Below, in pieces: positions 54,772 through 64,000 of a stretch of 64,000 nucleotides of DNA. Each line of letters begins with the position of its first letter. Positions within the stretch are counted from its first letter, which is position 1. The position numbers were made by a program, and so were the translations under genes. Below the pieces are notes generated by a model. It had not been told where the DNA came from and searched no databases. It saw only the letters and a program-made list of their open reading frames with translations. The stretch comes from Zygnema circumcarinatum (lineage: Eukaryota > Streptophyta > Zygnematophyceae > Zygnematales > Zygnemataceae). Location: NCBI GenBank assembly GCA_037447605.1, contig CM074813.1, positions 168,406 to 232,405 of the forward strand. Direction: 5' to 3'.

Positions 54772-57039
54772 TCACGTAAACTTGGAGTAGTCGTCATCCG
54801 TGGGTCCCCGATAACCCGAAAACTTTCCCAAGTCTTGCAACGTCGCTTTCGAAGAGTCCCACCACCCTGAAGGGCTTCCAACGTTACTCTCTTCTCCACT
54901 CCCTCCCATTCGTCCTCCCTCTCCCAACCCCCCCCTCCATCCGCTCCCTCTCCCTCCACCTCTCCGACCCTCTCCCTCTCCCCCCCCCTCTCTCAGCCCA
55001 CCATGCAGTTGCCGAGAGGGAACTTGCATATGTTCCGCCAAAGCCGCTAAAGACATAGTTGTGTGTCTCCGAGACGAGATTGGTCCCCCACGAGTCGAAT
55101 TTTCGCTCTGTTCCGATGAGTCAGCTTCCAAGCTTGATGCCTCCGACTCTTCTCTCAATCTACCTCCCCCTTCCTCCCACCCTACCCCTCTCTCTCCCCT
55201 CACATCTGCCATGACCCCAAATGAATTGCCAAAATAACCTCTCCCTCTTCCCTCCGCAAGCGCAGGTCTCACTCCTCTCCCTCTCCCCTTCATATCAAAA
55301 CTGTTCCCAAAACGTTCCACCGAATTCGGCGGCTGCGTCCAAAAACTTCCGTCTCTGTACAAACCCTCGGCGGGTCTCACTTGCTGCTGAAAGCCCCCTC
55401 CTCCCACTCCTCTCTCTCCCCACCACCGCTCACCCCCTCCTCCCTCTGCCTGCCCCTCTTGCGGAAAATTAGTTCTGGCCTTCGCCCCCCTTAGCTTAAT
55501 AGCCGCTTTATCGTACGCCCTTGCTGCCACTTCCGGCGAGTCAAAAGTTCCGAGCCAAACTCGCGACCTCTTTCTCGGAAATCGAATTTCCGCAACCCAC
55601 CTCCCTTCATGCCTTTGCCTTACACCCCTATATAGCTTTTCCCCCGCCTTCCTCCCACTCCCTCCCCCTCCTACTTCTCCTCCTCCTCCGCCTCCTCCTC
55701 CTCCTCCTCCTCCTCCTCCTCCTCCTCCTCTTCCTCCTCCTTCTCCTCCTTCTCTTCCTACCATCATACTCTCTCGCGCCTCATCTCCCCCTCTCCCTCT
55801 CCACACCTCGTCCATTCCTTCATCCCCTCCTCTCATGTACATCCCCACATCCATGGACCCCATGGGACCCCATTCCTCCCCTTGCCCCCCCTCACCCATA
55901 CCCATCAGCCCCATCATCGGCGCGTTCACACCATGTGAACGATTTTCAAGACATGTCGGAGACGTTAGGGCTTGGCTTGATCCTCGCTGTGACGTGACAA
56001 CTCCCATGGCTAGCTCTATCCCTCTCTGACTTGGCAAACTTTCGCTCCCTCTCGATTCCTCTCCCTCCTCTCCTTCCTCTACTCCCTCCTCCCCCACCCC
56101 GATCTCTGTCCCAAACTCAGTCATACCTCGATTCAGTTCAACGGAACCAGAACTGCCGCCCCACATGTCACCCCCCTCCCCCCATACATACGGCGCCCGT
56201 GACATCACTGGCCAGTTATGTGATGGCTGCTCCCACATACGTACCCCTCTGCCGCTCAGACTCGGCTGCTGCCGCGCGTGCCACGTCATTTCCGGTACGA
56301 CTTCATCGAGGCCCAGAAACGCGCCACCTGGCAACTCCCCACTGGCTCCTCCGCCCTCCCCCCATCCGCGAGCCTCCGAAAAGCCCTCCATCTGTCCGTA
56401 CAGTGTTCCTCCTCCGGGCCTGGAGGCGATGACAGCTGGCGGTCGAGGCGCACCGCCAGCTGGCGTGTGCCTATTGGCCGCGTTCTGGATTCGCGCCGCC
56501 TCCGCCTCTATGGCCGCGAGAAGGAAGGGAGATTCCACCGCCATGGACTCTCCCCTCTCACTCTCTCGCCTCCACCTCGGCCTTCCAGCAGCCATGGCCG
56601 CCTCTCCAAGCTCTTCTCTATAGTATGGGGGGGGGGGAACAAGCCCCCCTCCTCCTCCTCCGTCCCACTTCTGGGACACGGCCCGAGACTGAAGCTCTTC
56701 TCCTACTTGGATCAAATTGACGCTGAAGTTTACGTTATAAAAATGGGGTGAAAAGGGATCTGCCAATCCGCCGTATTCAAACATCGAGACGTCGCGGGAA
56801 GGGAGGGGGGAGGGGATAAGGTTCAGGGAGGGAGGGAGGATCTGGGGGGGTCTAGAAAGAGGAGGGAGAGAGATGGCGGGAGGGGCTGGGTAATAAGATG
56901 GAGGGAGGGGTGATGAGGAAGGGAAGGGGGGAAGGGAGGGAAGAGACGGGAGAGAGGGAGAGGTGGGAGAGAGTGTGGATGAAAGGCGGTCGTCTGGTGG
57001 CGGAGGACGCATGAGGGGAGATAGGAGGGAATGACGCAT
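54772..57039 (-). CDS. AP2/ERF transcription factor with one AP2 domain
   Basis: A single uninterrupted frame of 755 residues. One AP2 domain lies at about 469-526: [20 protein letters not shown] then [20 protein letters not shown] and [11 protein letters not shown]. It is preceded by a poly-Gly run encoded by GGA repeats (about 436-460). The N-terminal half is Ser/Pro- then Met/Gly/Glu-rich and contains [16 protein letters not shown], a possible conserved helix. The C-terminus is Ser/Glu/Gly-rich. The position held by a DNA-contacting Trp in most ERFs (RQRxWGxW) is Glu here. ERFs bind GCC or DRE elements in stress and hormone responses; the targets cannot be inferred. An alternative start is Met10. 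The gene diverges from the DREB-like gene, with a tRNA between them. Confidence 0.88.
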   Translation of the reverse strand: MRHSLLSPLMRPPPPDDRLSSTLSPTSPSLPSLPSLPPFPSSSPLPPSYYPAPPAISLPPLSRPPQILPPSLNLIPSPLPSRDVSMFEYGGLADPFSPHFYNVNFSVNLIQVGEELQSRAVSQKWDGGGGGGLVPPPPYYREELGEAAMAAGRPRWRRESERGESMAVESPFLLAAIEAEAARIQNAANRHTPAGGAPRPPAVIASRPGGGTLYGQMEGFSEARGWGEGGGASGELPGGAFLGLDEVVPEMTWHARQQPSLSGRGVRMWEQPSHNWPVMSRAPYVWGEGGDMWGGSSGSVELNRGMTEFGTEIGVGEEGVEEGEEGEESRGSESLPSQRGIELAMGVVTSQRGSSQALTSPTCLENRSHGVNAPMMGLMGMGEGGQGEEWGPMGSMDVGMYMRGGDEGMDEVWRGRGGDEARESMMVGREGGEGGGRGGGGGGGGGGGGGGGGGEVGGGGSGRKAGEKLYRGVRQRHEGRWVAEIRFPRKRSRVWLGTFDSPEVAARAYDKAAIKLRGAKARTNFPQEGQAEGGGGERWWGERGVGGGGFQQQVRPAEGLYRDGSFWTQPPNSVERFGNSFDMKGRGRGVRPALAEGRGRGYFGNSFGVMADVRGERGVGWEEGGGRLREESEASSLEADSSEQSENSTRGGPISSRRHTTMSLAALAEHMQVPSRQLHGGLREGGGEGEGRRGGGRGSGWRGGLGEGGRMGGSGEESNVGSPSGWWDSSKATLQDLGKFSGYRGPTDDDYSKFT

Positions 57040-57538
57040 CGCATGGTAAGGAGGGAGAGAGAGAGAGAGACACAGCCGCGCGTGTGCGAGTGAGAGGAAA
57101 GAAACTATGTGCAGAAGCAGAAAAGTGAAGAGCGCAGAGAGAGACTCACGCCTGAGTGTGTGAGAGAATCAGACGACAGAGAGAGAGAGAGAGAGACTCA
57201 GGCCGGAGAGTGGGGGAGAGAGTGAAAAAGAGTGAGAGAGAGAGACTCAAACAAGAGGAAGAGAGTCAGAGGAAGAGAGACTCAGGCCGGAGAGAGAGAA
57301 AAGGGGGGGGGGGGGGGGAGAGGAGAATACAGGGACACCCGGACGCAAGTGAAGCTCACCTCACTGTGCGCCTCCTTCATAGCGCGCGCGCCCTCTGACG
57401 GCCGGCCACGTGGTGGCCGCCAGTGACGAGCCAGCCGATATTTTGGGCTCGCGCGGACACGTGTCGCACGCAGCGGCTGTCGCCCCGTCGCGGGGGTACC
57501 AGCGCGGCGGGAAAAGCGCGTTACCGTACGGTCGGACA

Positions 57539-57561
57539 AGCCGGGCACCACGTGCCCGGCT
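57539..57561. promoter_or_regulatory. Perfect palindrome AGCCGGGCAC-3-GTGCCCGGCT
   Basis: Two 10-bp complementary arms are separated by CAC, forming a CACGTG-like core at the junction. It lies about 500 bp upstream of the ERF start codon. It could be a dimer-binding operator or a hairpin, and there is no further support. Confidence 0.4.
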
Positions 57562-58407
57562 CTGACTGGCGCAGCCCCAAATCGCCGACACGTGGGTGAC
57601 GAGTGGCTCACTGTGATTTGTCCATGAAGATATTTTGGATCTTCAAAAAATGCGCCGAACGAGATCCCCCATTTCCGTTTGTCTAAAAATGGGTTTCCGG
57701 CGCTTTTGGAGATTTTGGGATCTGGTTGGACCACTGGGATGGCGGCACGTGGTGAGGGAAGGAGGAAAACGACAAGCGGCAGGTCGCCGATTGGCAGATG
57801 CCTGACGTCAGTGGGCAAACGTGGCGAGTGGAGGGGGCTCAAAAGCGCGGAGGGAAAGTCAACCGCCAAGTGGTGCCACTTGCGGGCAGGACAGGCCACG
57901 TGGCGACTGCGGACTCGAGGCTGACTCCACTGTACGAACGGATAAATATCGTATCGCGAGAGTACAGCGATATACCCGGGATATATCCAGAATATATTGA
58001 GTAATGGACTGGACTGGATTGCACTGGACTAAAACTGGAACTGAACGGGAACTGCAACTGAACTGAACTGGTTTTTGAGAAGTCTTGGGGCGGGCGAGTA
58101 GTCCAGCGCGTGGTTGCGGGGCGGCGCAGGCGCTGAAGGGCCCCTCGCAGCTGTCCGCTAGAATGTGGGGGTGCTGAAGGTGGTATTATTGGAGGGGGAA
58201 GCTCACGCGGCGCTTGGGCGCTTTCCATCAAACTCGAACGTGAAAAGCAAACGGCTTCATAGCCTGAAACCTTTCGCGCGGGCCGCTCAAGAATGAAGGC
58301 AACAAACAAAGAAGCAAACGAAAACGGTGTTGGGAACTCCTGCATCCACTGTTGTTCGCAATGAATGTTACCAGCTAAAAACAAAACAGAACGATTTACG
58401 TCCACTG

Positions 58408-58478
58408 TGTGCCAGCCGGGAATCGAACCCGGGTCTGCACCGTGGCAGGGTGCTATTCTACCACTAGACCACTGGCAC
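58408..58478 (-). tRNA. tRNA-Gly(GCC)
   Basis: The 71-nt minus-strand sequence folds into a complete cloverleaf: 7-bp acceptor stem GTGCCAG/CTGGCAC with discriminator A, D-arm containing the A-box TGGTCTAGTGG, anticodon loop CTGCCAC with anticodon GCC, and T-arm with B-box GGTTCGATTCC. No intron is present. CCA is not encoded, as expected for a nuclear gene. Downstream on the same strand are TTTTGTTTTTA runs (58375-58390) suited to RNA polymerase III termination. Confidence 0.97.
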
Positions 58479-59756
58479 TCGATGTAAATTTGGAGGAGCT
58501 AATATTATAAATATAAATTTACATAGTGCAAATAATAATTGGTTTATCCAGGCTCAGTGGACATTGACACTCCATTCCACCCAGCCGCGGCCCGTCTCTC
58601 CCGTACGGTCCGTGATTGCAAGGTTCAGCCCCCCGGCGCCGCAGTGGACCCCTTTGTCCACTGTGCGGACGCGGCCCTCGGATCGGATCATCCCCCCCGC
58701 ACCCGTCCGTACGGTCGGCCGCATCGGCCGGTCTCTGCGCGTCCCTTAGGCGCCCCCTCACGTGTTCGCACGCGGCTGCCCGCCCGCAACTGGCCGCTCC
58801 TACGCGACAAGAATACCCTCCCCTCCAGGATCGTGCCGTACATTTTGTACATCTGCGAAGATTGTCGCGCCAGCTCAGCCCTATGTTTCCTTGTCGCGTT
58901 CGTCTTCGTAACTCTGTCGTATAGGGAACACTTTGTCGGAAAGCTGACCGGTGGTACTTGCTCTCTTTGGCAACGGCACTGACGGACAAAATATCATAAA
59001 TGGCCCGGGCGGCGAAGGAAGCTAACGTCAAAGATCGCGCGGGCGGGCCGGCAAATCCGGGTCGAGATCAAATCAAAAGGTATGGATCGTGGGCGGCGCC
59101 TTCTGACGGGAGGGGCGAAGTTTGGTTTTTTGGGGGCAGGCTCACTGCCCGGAAATGGCGGGCCGATGTGTGGACAAAGATTTGATTTTTAAAGATTTGC
59201 TGCGATTTCGGGATCCATGTGGATCCACAGAGGGTAAGGAAATTGTTGGGCCATGGAGCGGCGTTTGGTAGCGCAACTGCGAACGCATAGACCCTCCCCC
59301 TGCATAGAGCTCTCATCCTTCCAGCCCTCCCTTTCCCCGAACGATCCATGCCACGCCGTTCTGTCATAATCCAACAGCCAGTTCCGCAGATGTGCCCTCT
59401 GTTCAACGCAGTTCAGTTCCCTCGTCCTGCCCGGCCCAAAAGCTTTCCCCTGCCCGGCGCTGCCCGCCTTTACGCGCGCGGCAGATCCCGCATCCGCCCG
59501 CGATTGCCCCTTGTCCTTCCTCCCCACTCCGGCCATAAACTACTCGCCCGCGTACCGCCCGCGGGCCGCCCTCCCTCCCTCACTCCATCACTCTCTCTCT
59601 GCCTCACTCTCGCATGCCGCCTCCCTACTCACTCGCCTCTCCCAGATCCCGATATTTCTCACCTCCCGATATTTTTTCTCTCACAGCTCTCGCTCTCTGT
59701 ACTTCCACCCTTTTATCTCTCTTATCACCCACTGCTCTCCAGCGCAAGATGAGAGC

Positions 59757-61643
59757 ATGGCCGGGTTGTCTTTCCCCCCGTTAAGTCCCATTGCGGAAAG
59801 AACAGCAAAAGGAAGTGCCCGATACCGCCCTCGCTCTCCCCCCCTCATGTCTTCCTCTCCTCCCAACCACCACCTTTGCCCCGGCTTCCCCAATTCCATG
59901 TCTCCCTTCCCCTCTCTCCCCTTCCCTCTCCCTCCGCACCTTCCAACCTCCCACCCGCCCTCTCACCTCAACTTCCCCCCCCCTTCCCATCCCACCTCCC
60001 ACTCCCCTTCCCCCTCCCCCCCCACCTCCCACCCCACTTCCCTTCCTCCTCCTTCCTCCACCCCCCTTCCTCTCCCTCCCCCACCCAAGAAGCGCATCCG
60101 CCGTGGAGCCAAGGGTATGATAAAGGGAGTCAAAGGCGGCCCTGAGAATGCCTCCCACGGCTACCGGGGCGTACGGCAGCGCACGTGGGGAAAGTGGGTG
60201 GCGGAGATAAGGGAGCCGCGCAACCGCACTCGTCTCTGGCTTGGCTCCTTCGGGACAGCGGAGGAGGCCGCTCTCGCATACGACAAAGCCGCCAAAGTCC
60301 TCCATGGATCCCGGGCGCGTTTCAACCTTCTGGGGAAGGGAGGAGGGGGGAAGAGGCAGCCCAGCGAGACGGCCATGGCGGCGAGAGTGCGGCAGGTGGC
60401 GGGGAAGAGAGTTGAGGAGAGGGAGGGAGGGAAAGGGGGAGAAGGAACGATCGAGGGGGGGAGGGAGGGGGGAGAGAAGGGAGTGAGCGTGGGAGTTGGG
60501 CTGGCAGAGGACAGAAAGGGAGAGGGGCTGTGGAGGGCGGGGAGTGTACTTCTTCCGGGTGGATTGGGGTTGGTGGGACAAGGAGAAAGTGCCACGTGGC
60601 AGGATGTGAATAGGCGCCCGGGCATACACTTGTTGCAGGAGACCGGGAAGGCTGGGGGGGGCCATGGGAGCCGCCACGTGGCAGTTGGGGAGGGAACCGG
60701 GAGGGTAGTAGTTGGGGGAGGAGAGGCCGGGCCGTCGAGGACGGCAGTTTCCGTAAAACTGGAGAGCATGGATCTGCGGGATAGGTTGTCCGGGGGGGCG
60801 GGCCCCGCCTCTGTGGCCATGGGCGAGGAAGGGGAGGCGGCAGAGCCCGACATGTTCAGGGCGCTTATGGAAGCAGGGTTCGTGCCAGGTGTCACGCTCC
60901 GATTGGGCGACGCGGTGTCGGCGGAAGAGAAAGAGCAGCACTCGAGAAGCTTCCCGGAGGCTGCTGCGGGGCAGGAAGTGAAGGGTCCGGGCGGGGCGGC
61001 CATGGCGGAAGGAGAGGCGGAATGGCTGGGAGACGATCTCGACTGCTGGCGATTGCCGGAGCTCGAGCACATACCCGAAGGCATGATGTTGCCGGATGCA
61101 CATCATCCGATGATGATGTCGCCGACGTCCTTTGCGCAAGAGCGTTTGCACTTTGAGGAGAGGGAGAAGCGGTCGACGGAGGGAGAGGGGTCGGAGAGAC
61201 GGTCTGATTCCCCGAATTCAAGCTGGTCGTCGTCGTCGCGGGAGACCTCCTCTGAGACAGACAGAGAATTTCCACTCATTGAAAGGTCGTCGGAGACCGA
61301 CAATTTCTCGGAAGCCATGGCCTGGTCCTCGCCGTGGTCGGTAGCGCCACATCAGCAGGAGATGCCACGTCAATATGAGGTGCCATGTCAGCAGAACATG
61401 AACCCACGTCAGCAGGTGGTGGAGGGGCGGCAAGGGCAGCGACAGGGAGAGGGGCTGATGGACAAGGTGCCACGTCAGCAAGTGGGTGAAGCGCCACGTG
61501 GCGGGCAGCCAATGGTTGGGGCGGAGGGAGGGAGCGAGAGGCGGAATGTGATTGGAAGGAGCACGTCGTTGTCCTGCACGATCTCTGCTGACGTGGCAGT
61601 TCAGGCGCCATGTCAGCTTACAGACATCTTTGACATCTTCTGA
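59757..61643 (+). CDS. DREB-like AP2/ERF transcription factor
   Basis: A single frame of 628 residues. A Pro/Ser-rich N-terminus is followed by a basic KKRIRRG cluster (111-117, likely nuclear signal), a KGGPEN motif (126-131) and one AP2 domain (about 136-192): [20 protein letters not shown] then [26 protein letters not shown] directly before the domain and the V/E positions in WVAEIREP are hallmarks of DREB2-type factors that bind DRE/CRT elements in drought and heat responses; the exact subgroup is inference. Downstream is an acidic [16 protein letters not shown] segment resembling an activation motif, a Ser/Glu-rich part, and a Gln/Arg-rich tail encoded by repeated CCACGTCAGCA-like words. 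The start is the first in-frame ATG; upstream codons lack an ATG. Confidence 0.88.
   Translation: MAGLSFPPLSPIAERTAKGSARYRPRSPPLMSSSPPNHHLCPGFPNSMSPFPSLPFPLPPHLPTSHPPSHLNFPPPSHPTSHSPSPSPPTSHPTSLPPPSSTPLPLPPPPKKRIRRGAKGMIKGVKGGPENASHGYRGVRQRTWGKWVAEIREPRNRTRLWLGSFGTAEEAALAYDKAAKVLHGSRARFNLLGKGGGGKRQPSETAMAARVRQVAGKRVEEREGGKGGEGTIEGGREGGEKGVSVGVGLAEDRKGEGLWRAGSVLLPGGLGLVGQGESATWQDVNRRPGIHLLQETGKAGGGHGSRHVAVGEGTGRVVVGGGEAGPSRTAVSVKLESMDLRDRLSGGAGPASVAMGEEGEAAEPDMFRALMEAGFVPGVTLRLGDAVSAEEKEQHSRSFPEAAAGQEVKGPGGAAMAEGEAEWLGDDLDCWRLPELEHIPEGMMLPDAHHPMMMSPTSFAQERLHFEEREKRSTEGEGSERRSDSPNSSWSSSSRETSSETDREFPLIERSSETDNFSEAMAWSSPWSVAPHQQEMPRQYEVPCQQNMNPRQQVVEGRQGQRQGEGLMDKVPRQQVGEAPRGGQPMVGAEGGSERRNVIGRSTSLSCTISADVAVQAPCQLTDIFDIF
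61340..61620 (+). repeat. Dispersed GCCACGTCAGCA-type words inside the DREB-like coding sequence
   Basis: Variants of GCCAC(G/A)TCAGCA or GCCATGTCAGC occur at about 61347, 61367, 61382, 61411, 61469 and 61610, with a reverse-strand copy (GCTGACGTGGCA) near 61588 and a perfect GCCACGTGGC at 61493. They are translated as PRQQ/PCQQ/PHQQ repeats. The same word class occurs in non-coding DNA of the window, so it is probably not selected for protein sequence alone. Confidence 0.5.
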
Positions 61644-62741
61644 AGTTCTTCCCCCTCTCCTCTCCTCCTCTGGCGGCAAATGTAATTTTAAAAGGACCAG
61701 ACTTGCAATTTCTTCAGCGCAAATGGTTCCTCATTTGAGTTTTCAAACGCGGCCCCTGCTTGGGGGAGACGAAGGAAGGGATGGCATTCGCCAATGTAAA
61801 GTCAGATCGGTAGAAATAGTTTGAACCTGCTCCACCCCACCAATATTATTACGGTTATTATTATTTTTGTTTTTTGGGAGGCGGAGGATGTCTGGTGGAA
61901 CATTAAGGCAGGCTTTTCTGTTATTTTTTTTTTTTTTTTTAGGGTCCACTGTGACTGATACTTCGCTCATTTGATGAACATCAGACGACGCACGCATTCA
62001 TTTTTTCAATTATTTCATTTATAAAACCAGTCTTCGCTTTCATTTTCGCTTCCCCCTTCCATATCTTGTTTTTTTATAAATGTTTCATTTACTTCGTTTC
62101 AATATTTATGTTTTTTATCTCCCCCCTTCTTTTGGATAGATTAAGCGATTTCCTTCGAAAAAGCATCCCCTATTTGACAAAACAGGGTGAATAAATGAAT
62201 GAAAAAAATCAGACTGAAAACTGCTAAATCAACTCCTTTGAAAAAAAACAAAAACCAAGAAGCCAAAAAAGGCTCCTGGCAGTCTGAACATTGTTACAGC
62301 CAAATGGCACCATACAATCCGCCCCCTTATTTTGTATCCCCATACCATTGATTGAGAGAAGGAGGAAACTGCTCTTCCACTTCAACTTTTTTGGCAACAA
62401 TTCACAGATTTATCCGAGCTTTGCATGCCGATAAACTCTGAACCCTCAAGAAGGCAGAAGGCCCTAACCATGGAAGCACCATGCGAGCTAAGGACAGAGC
62501 TTCTACCGAATTAGGGTTCCGGCTGTCCTTCGGCAAAACATAGCCCTGAACCCTCGGTTTCAGCCGCTCGAGCCCTAATTCTCGAGAGCAACATCCTGAA
62601 CCCTAAATTCGCTCAGCCCTGAACCGCAAAAACTGAGTTCTAACTGTAAATCGTAGGCCCCCAAAACCATGAAACCCTAATCCCACTTGAAGACCCAAAC
62701 CCAATCGCATCCCAGCCCTAAAAACCCTAAAATCCTGAACC
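61644..62741. other. Intergenic region between converging DREB-like and OST3/6 genes
   Basis: AT-rich 3' flanks. ATTATTACGGTTATTATTAT (61845-61864) and a T run (61924-61940) are simple sequence. From 62440 to 62740 the words CCCTAAA, CCCTGAA and CCCTAAT recur about every 20 bases on the plus strand, a telo-box-rich stretch inside the OST3/6 3' flank. No gene is seen. Confidence 0.5.
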
Positions 62742-63791
62742 CTACCGCCAGCTCTTAGGAAAGAATGCATGGATTTGGTAACCTGTCTTCCATTGGTCGA
62801 GCAGCGCCACCTGTCGCACGGCGGCTGCCCCCACAAAAAAACAAAAATAGACCACGAGCCGCTGTGCCGCATTTGTACCCATTCGCGGCAAATAAAAGGT
62901 GATGAGCGCCAACAGGAGCCCCACCAGCGTATACAGTCCCCCAACACAGAACCCCTCTACGCCGAACTGAGCTCCGCTTCCGTGATACCAATAGTTAAAC
63001 TTGTTTGGGTTCTGACGATCACGCACATACATGGGCATGGAACGGATGATGTTGAACATTCCGCCGGAGATCGAAAAAAAGAAAATGAAGAGGCCCATCA
63101 GGCACCACACCCAGGCCTCGTGCACCAGCGTTCTATGCGTCAGAAAGTACTTTACGGCGAACGGAACGGTGGAAACGGTGAGCGCACCGAGCACCACCAT
63201 CTGCCATGGAGCAAGCAGAGGAGGGCGTTCTATGGTCCCAACGGAGACCCCGGACTTTGCCGTAACAAACGACGCTATTCCGTCTGCCGTTCGGGGGAAC
63301 TGATCCGGCTTCATCTCCTCCGACTTCTGCGAAGAGGGAACAAAGCGGATGTGTGGGAGAGCCTCCACCTTGTAATGGCGGAACGCGCTCTGAGCATGGC
63401 GGAATTCAAGCTCGCAGAAGAACAACCATGGCTTCCGCTTATCTCCCTCTTCGTCGGAGGGGCTTTTGGAGTCCTTCAAGTTCGTCTTCCAGTAGGCTTT
63501 AGAGACGAGGCCGAAGTCGAGGCGGAGGGCGTCGAGCTGCAGGTCAGGGTTCTGCTCTCGGAGGTCCTTGGCGTCGAAGAATAGGATGAAGGAGAGGGAG
63601 GGAGAGGGAGAGGAGTCGGAGGAGAGGATGAAGCGGCGGAAGGTGTTGTCGTCGATGCGGATCACACCGTCCGAAGAGCGCGCGCGGAGGGCGAGGAGCT
63701 CGGAGAGGCGGGGATCGGAGGCGAGAGAGGGAGGGAGGAGGAGGACGAGGAGTGAGAGGGAGAGGGAGAGGAGAGAGACGGGGGAGGCCAT
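62742..63791 (-). CDS. OST3/6: Oligosaccharyltransferase subunit OST3/OST6 (magnesium transporter MagT1/TUSC3 family)
   Basis: This subunit of the ER oligosaccharyltransferase assists N-glycosylation of nascent proteins. The frame encodes 349 uninterrupted residues from MASPVSLLSL, where a clear signal peptide begins; an upstream in-frame ATG at 63863 would add a Pro-rich extension before it and is less likely. The mature N-terminus is a luminal thioredoxin-like domain (LILFFDA-type strand, WLFFCELEFRHAQ, VEALPHIRFVP with the cis-Pro-like segment). The CxxC redox pair of the animal and yeast proteins is not present, leaving a single Cys in FFCELEF. Four hydrophobic helices follow (about 200-345), with FNIIRSMPMY and a terminal FPKSWR. 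The length matches the family. Confidence 0.93.
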   Translation of the reverse strand: MASPVSLLSLSLSLLVLLLPPSLASDPRLSELLALRARSSDGVIRIDDNTFRRFILSSDSSPSPSLSFILFFDAKDLREQNPDLQLDALRLDFGLVSKAYWKTNLKDSKSPSDEEGDKRKPWLFFCELEFRHAQSAFRHYKVEALPHIRFVPSSQKSEEMKPDQFPRTADGIASFVTAKSGVSVGTIERPPLLAPWQMVVLGALTVSTVPFAVKYFLTHRTLVHEAWVWCLMGLFIFFFSISGGMFNIIRSMPMYVRDRQNPNKFNYWYHGSGAQFGVEGFCVGGLYTLVGLLLALITFYLPRMGTNAAQRLVVYFCFFVGAAAVRQVALLDQWKTGYQIHAFFPKSWR

Positions 63792-64000
63792 GGCGGGAGG
63801 GGAGGGAGGAAGGGATGGAGGGAGGGGATGAGGAAGTGGAAATGGAACCCTAATTTCGGCCATTCATGTAGTTAGGGATAACGGGACGGAACAGAGAGGA
63901 TCCATGTCACAGATTTCCGAACGACTTAGTCCATAATTTGTACATAGATTTTGATGACGTGGACCAATCGAAATGGCGGATGATGTTCTGTCGTCACGTG
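63792..64000. promoter_or_regulatory. OST3/6 upstream region (partial)
   Basis: The first 209 bp upstream of OST3/6 contain AACCCTAATT (63846-63855, telo-box-like), TGACGTGG near 63954 and a CACGTG at the very end of the window (63995-64000). The region is cut by the window edge. Confidence 0.35.

Larger units (their letters stand above)
57040..59756. promoter_or_regulatory. Divergent upstream regions of the ERF and DREB-like genes, with a tRNA gene inside
   Basis: A 2.7-kb region with a GA-rich leader side on the left (57055-57320, ending in a G run at 57304-57320) and pyrimidine-rich sequence before the DREB start codon. It contains a 23-bp palindrome (57539-57561), a GCCACGTGGC at 57895, an ACTGG/ACTGAACTG-type short repeat (58005-58075), the tRNA-Gly gene (58408-58478) and GTAC/CCGTACGG words near 57523-57535, 58600 and 58705. 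Confidence 0.5.

Noticed and set aside
59781-61151. 456-codon minus-strand frame
   Set aside because: It is antisense to the DREB-like gene, whose AP2 domain settles the strand; GC-rich coding DNA often leaves the antisense frame open.

Overview
The window is nuclear DNA of a green plant in the broad sense, a land plant or a streptophyte alga. Three things support this. The genes are split by GT-AG introns. The gene set is plant-like: a splicing factor SF1 with a C-terminal RRM, an arginine decarboxylase with a presequence-like N-terminus, a plastid-type MRS2/CorA magnesium transporter, two AP2/ERF factors and a plant-type CTC1. There is also a eukaryotic tRNA-Gly(GCC). I cannot name the species. 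Simple-sequence DNA is abundant (GA, GGGAGA and CCCCCT tracts up to 1.2 kb), and there is one 10-base assembly gap.

Layout, left to right. SF1 (-, uninterrupted reading frame). Arginine decarboxylase (-, 13 exons), head-to-head with the ESCRT-II subunit VPS22/SNF8 (+, 7 exons). A histidine-phosphatase enzyme most like SHB17 sedoheptulose-1,7-bisphosphatase (+, 6 exons). Two tandem copies of a secreted or luminal O-fucosyltransferase-like protein (-, 7 exons each, same intron phases), separated by an element with 48-bp perfect inverted repeats. A retroelement reverse-transcriptase tail, an RCC1-like remnant and a 1.2-kb GGGAGA array. GPATCH11 (-, 3 exons), head-to-head with the MRS2-11-like transporter (+, 12 exons), whose last intron holds about 1.2 kb of almost pure GA. 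CTC1 (+, 16 exons). An uncharacterised acidic protein (+). An ERF gene (-) and a DREB-like gene (+) diverging around the tRNA-Gly gene. The oligosaccharyltransferase subunit OST3/OST6 (-).

The genes are mostly unrelated housekeeping functions and do not form one pathway. Exon models were built by hand from splice signals, reading-frame continuity and family resemblance. In every multi-exon model the exon lengths sum to a multiple of three.

The most striking unexplained signal is the palindrome GCCANNTGGC. I located 30 exact copies, where about one is expected by chance. The copies lie in exons and introns as well as promoters, and some sit on splice acceptors, especially in CTC1.
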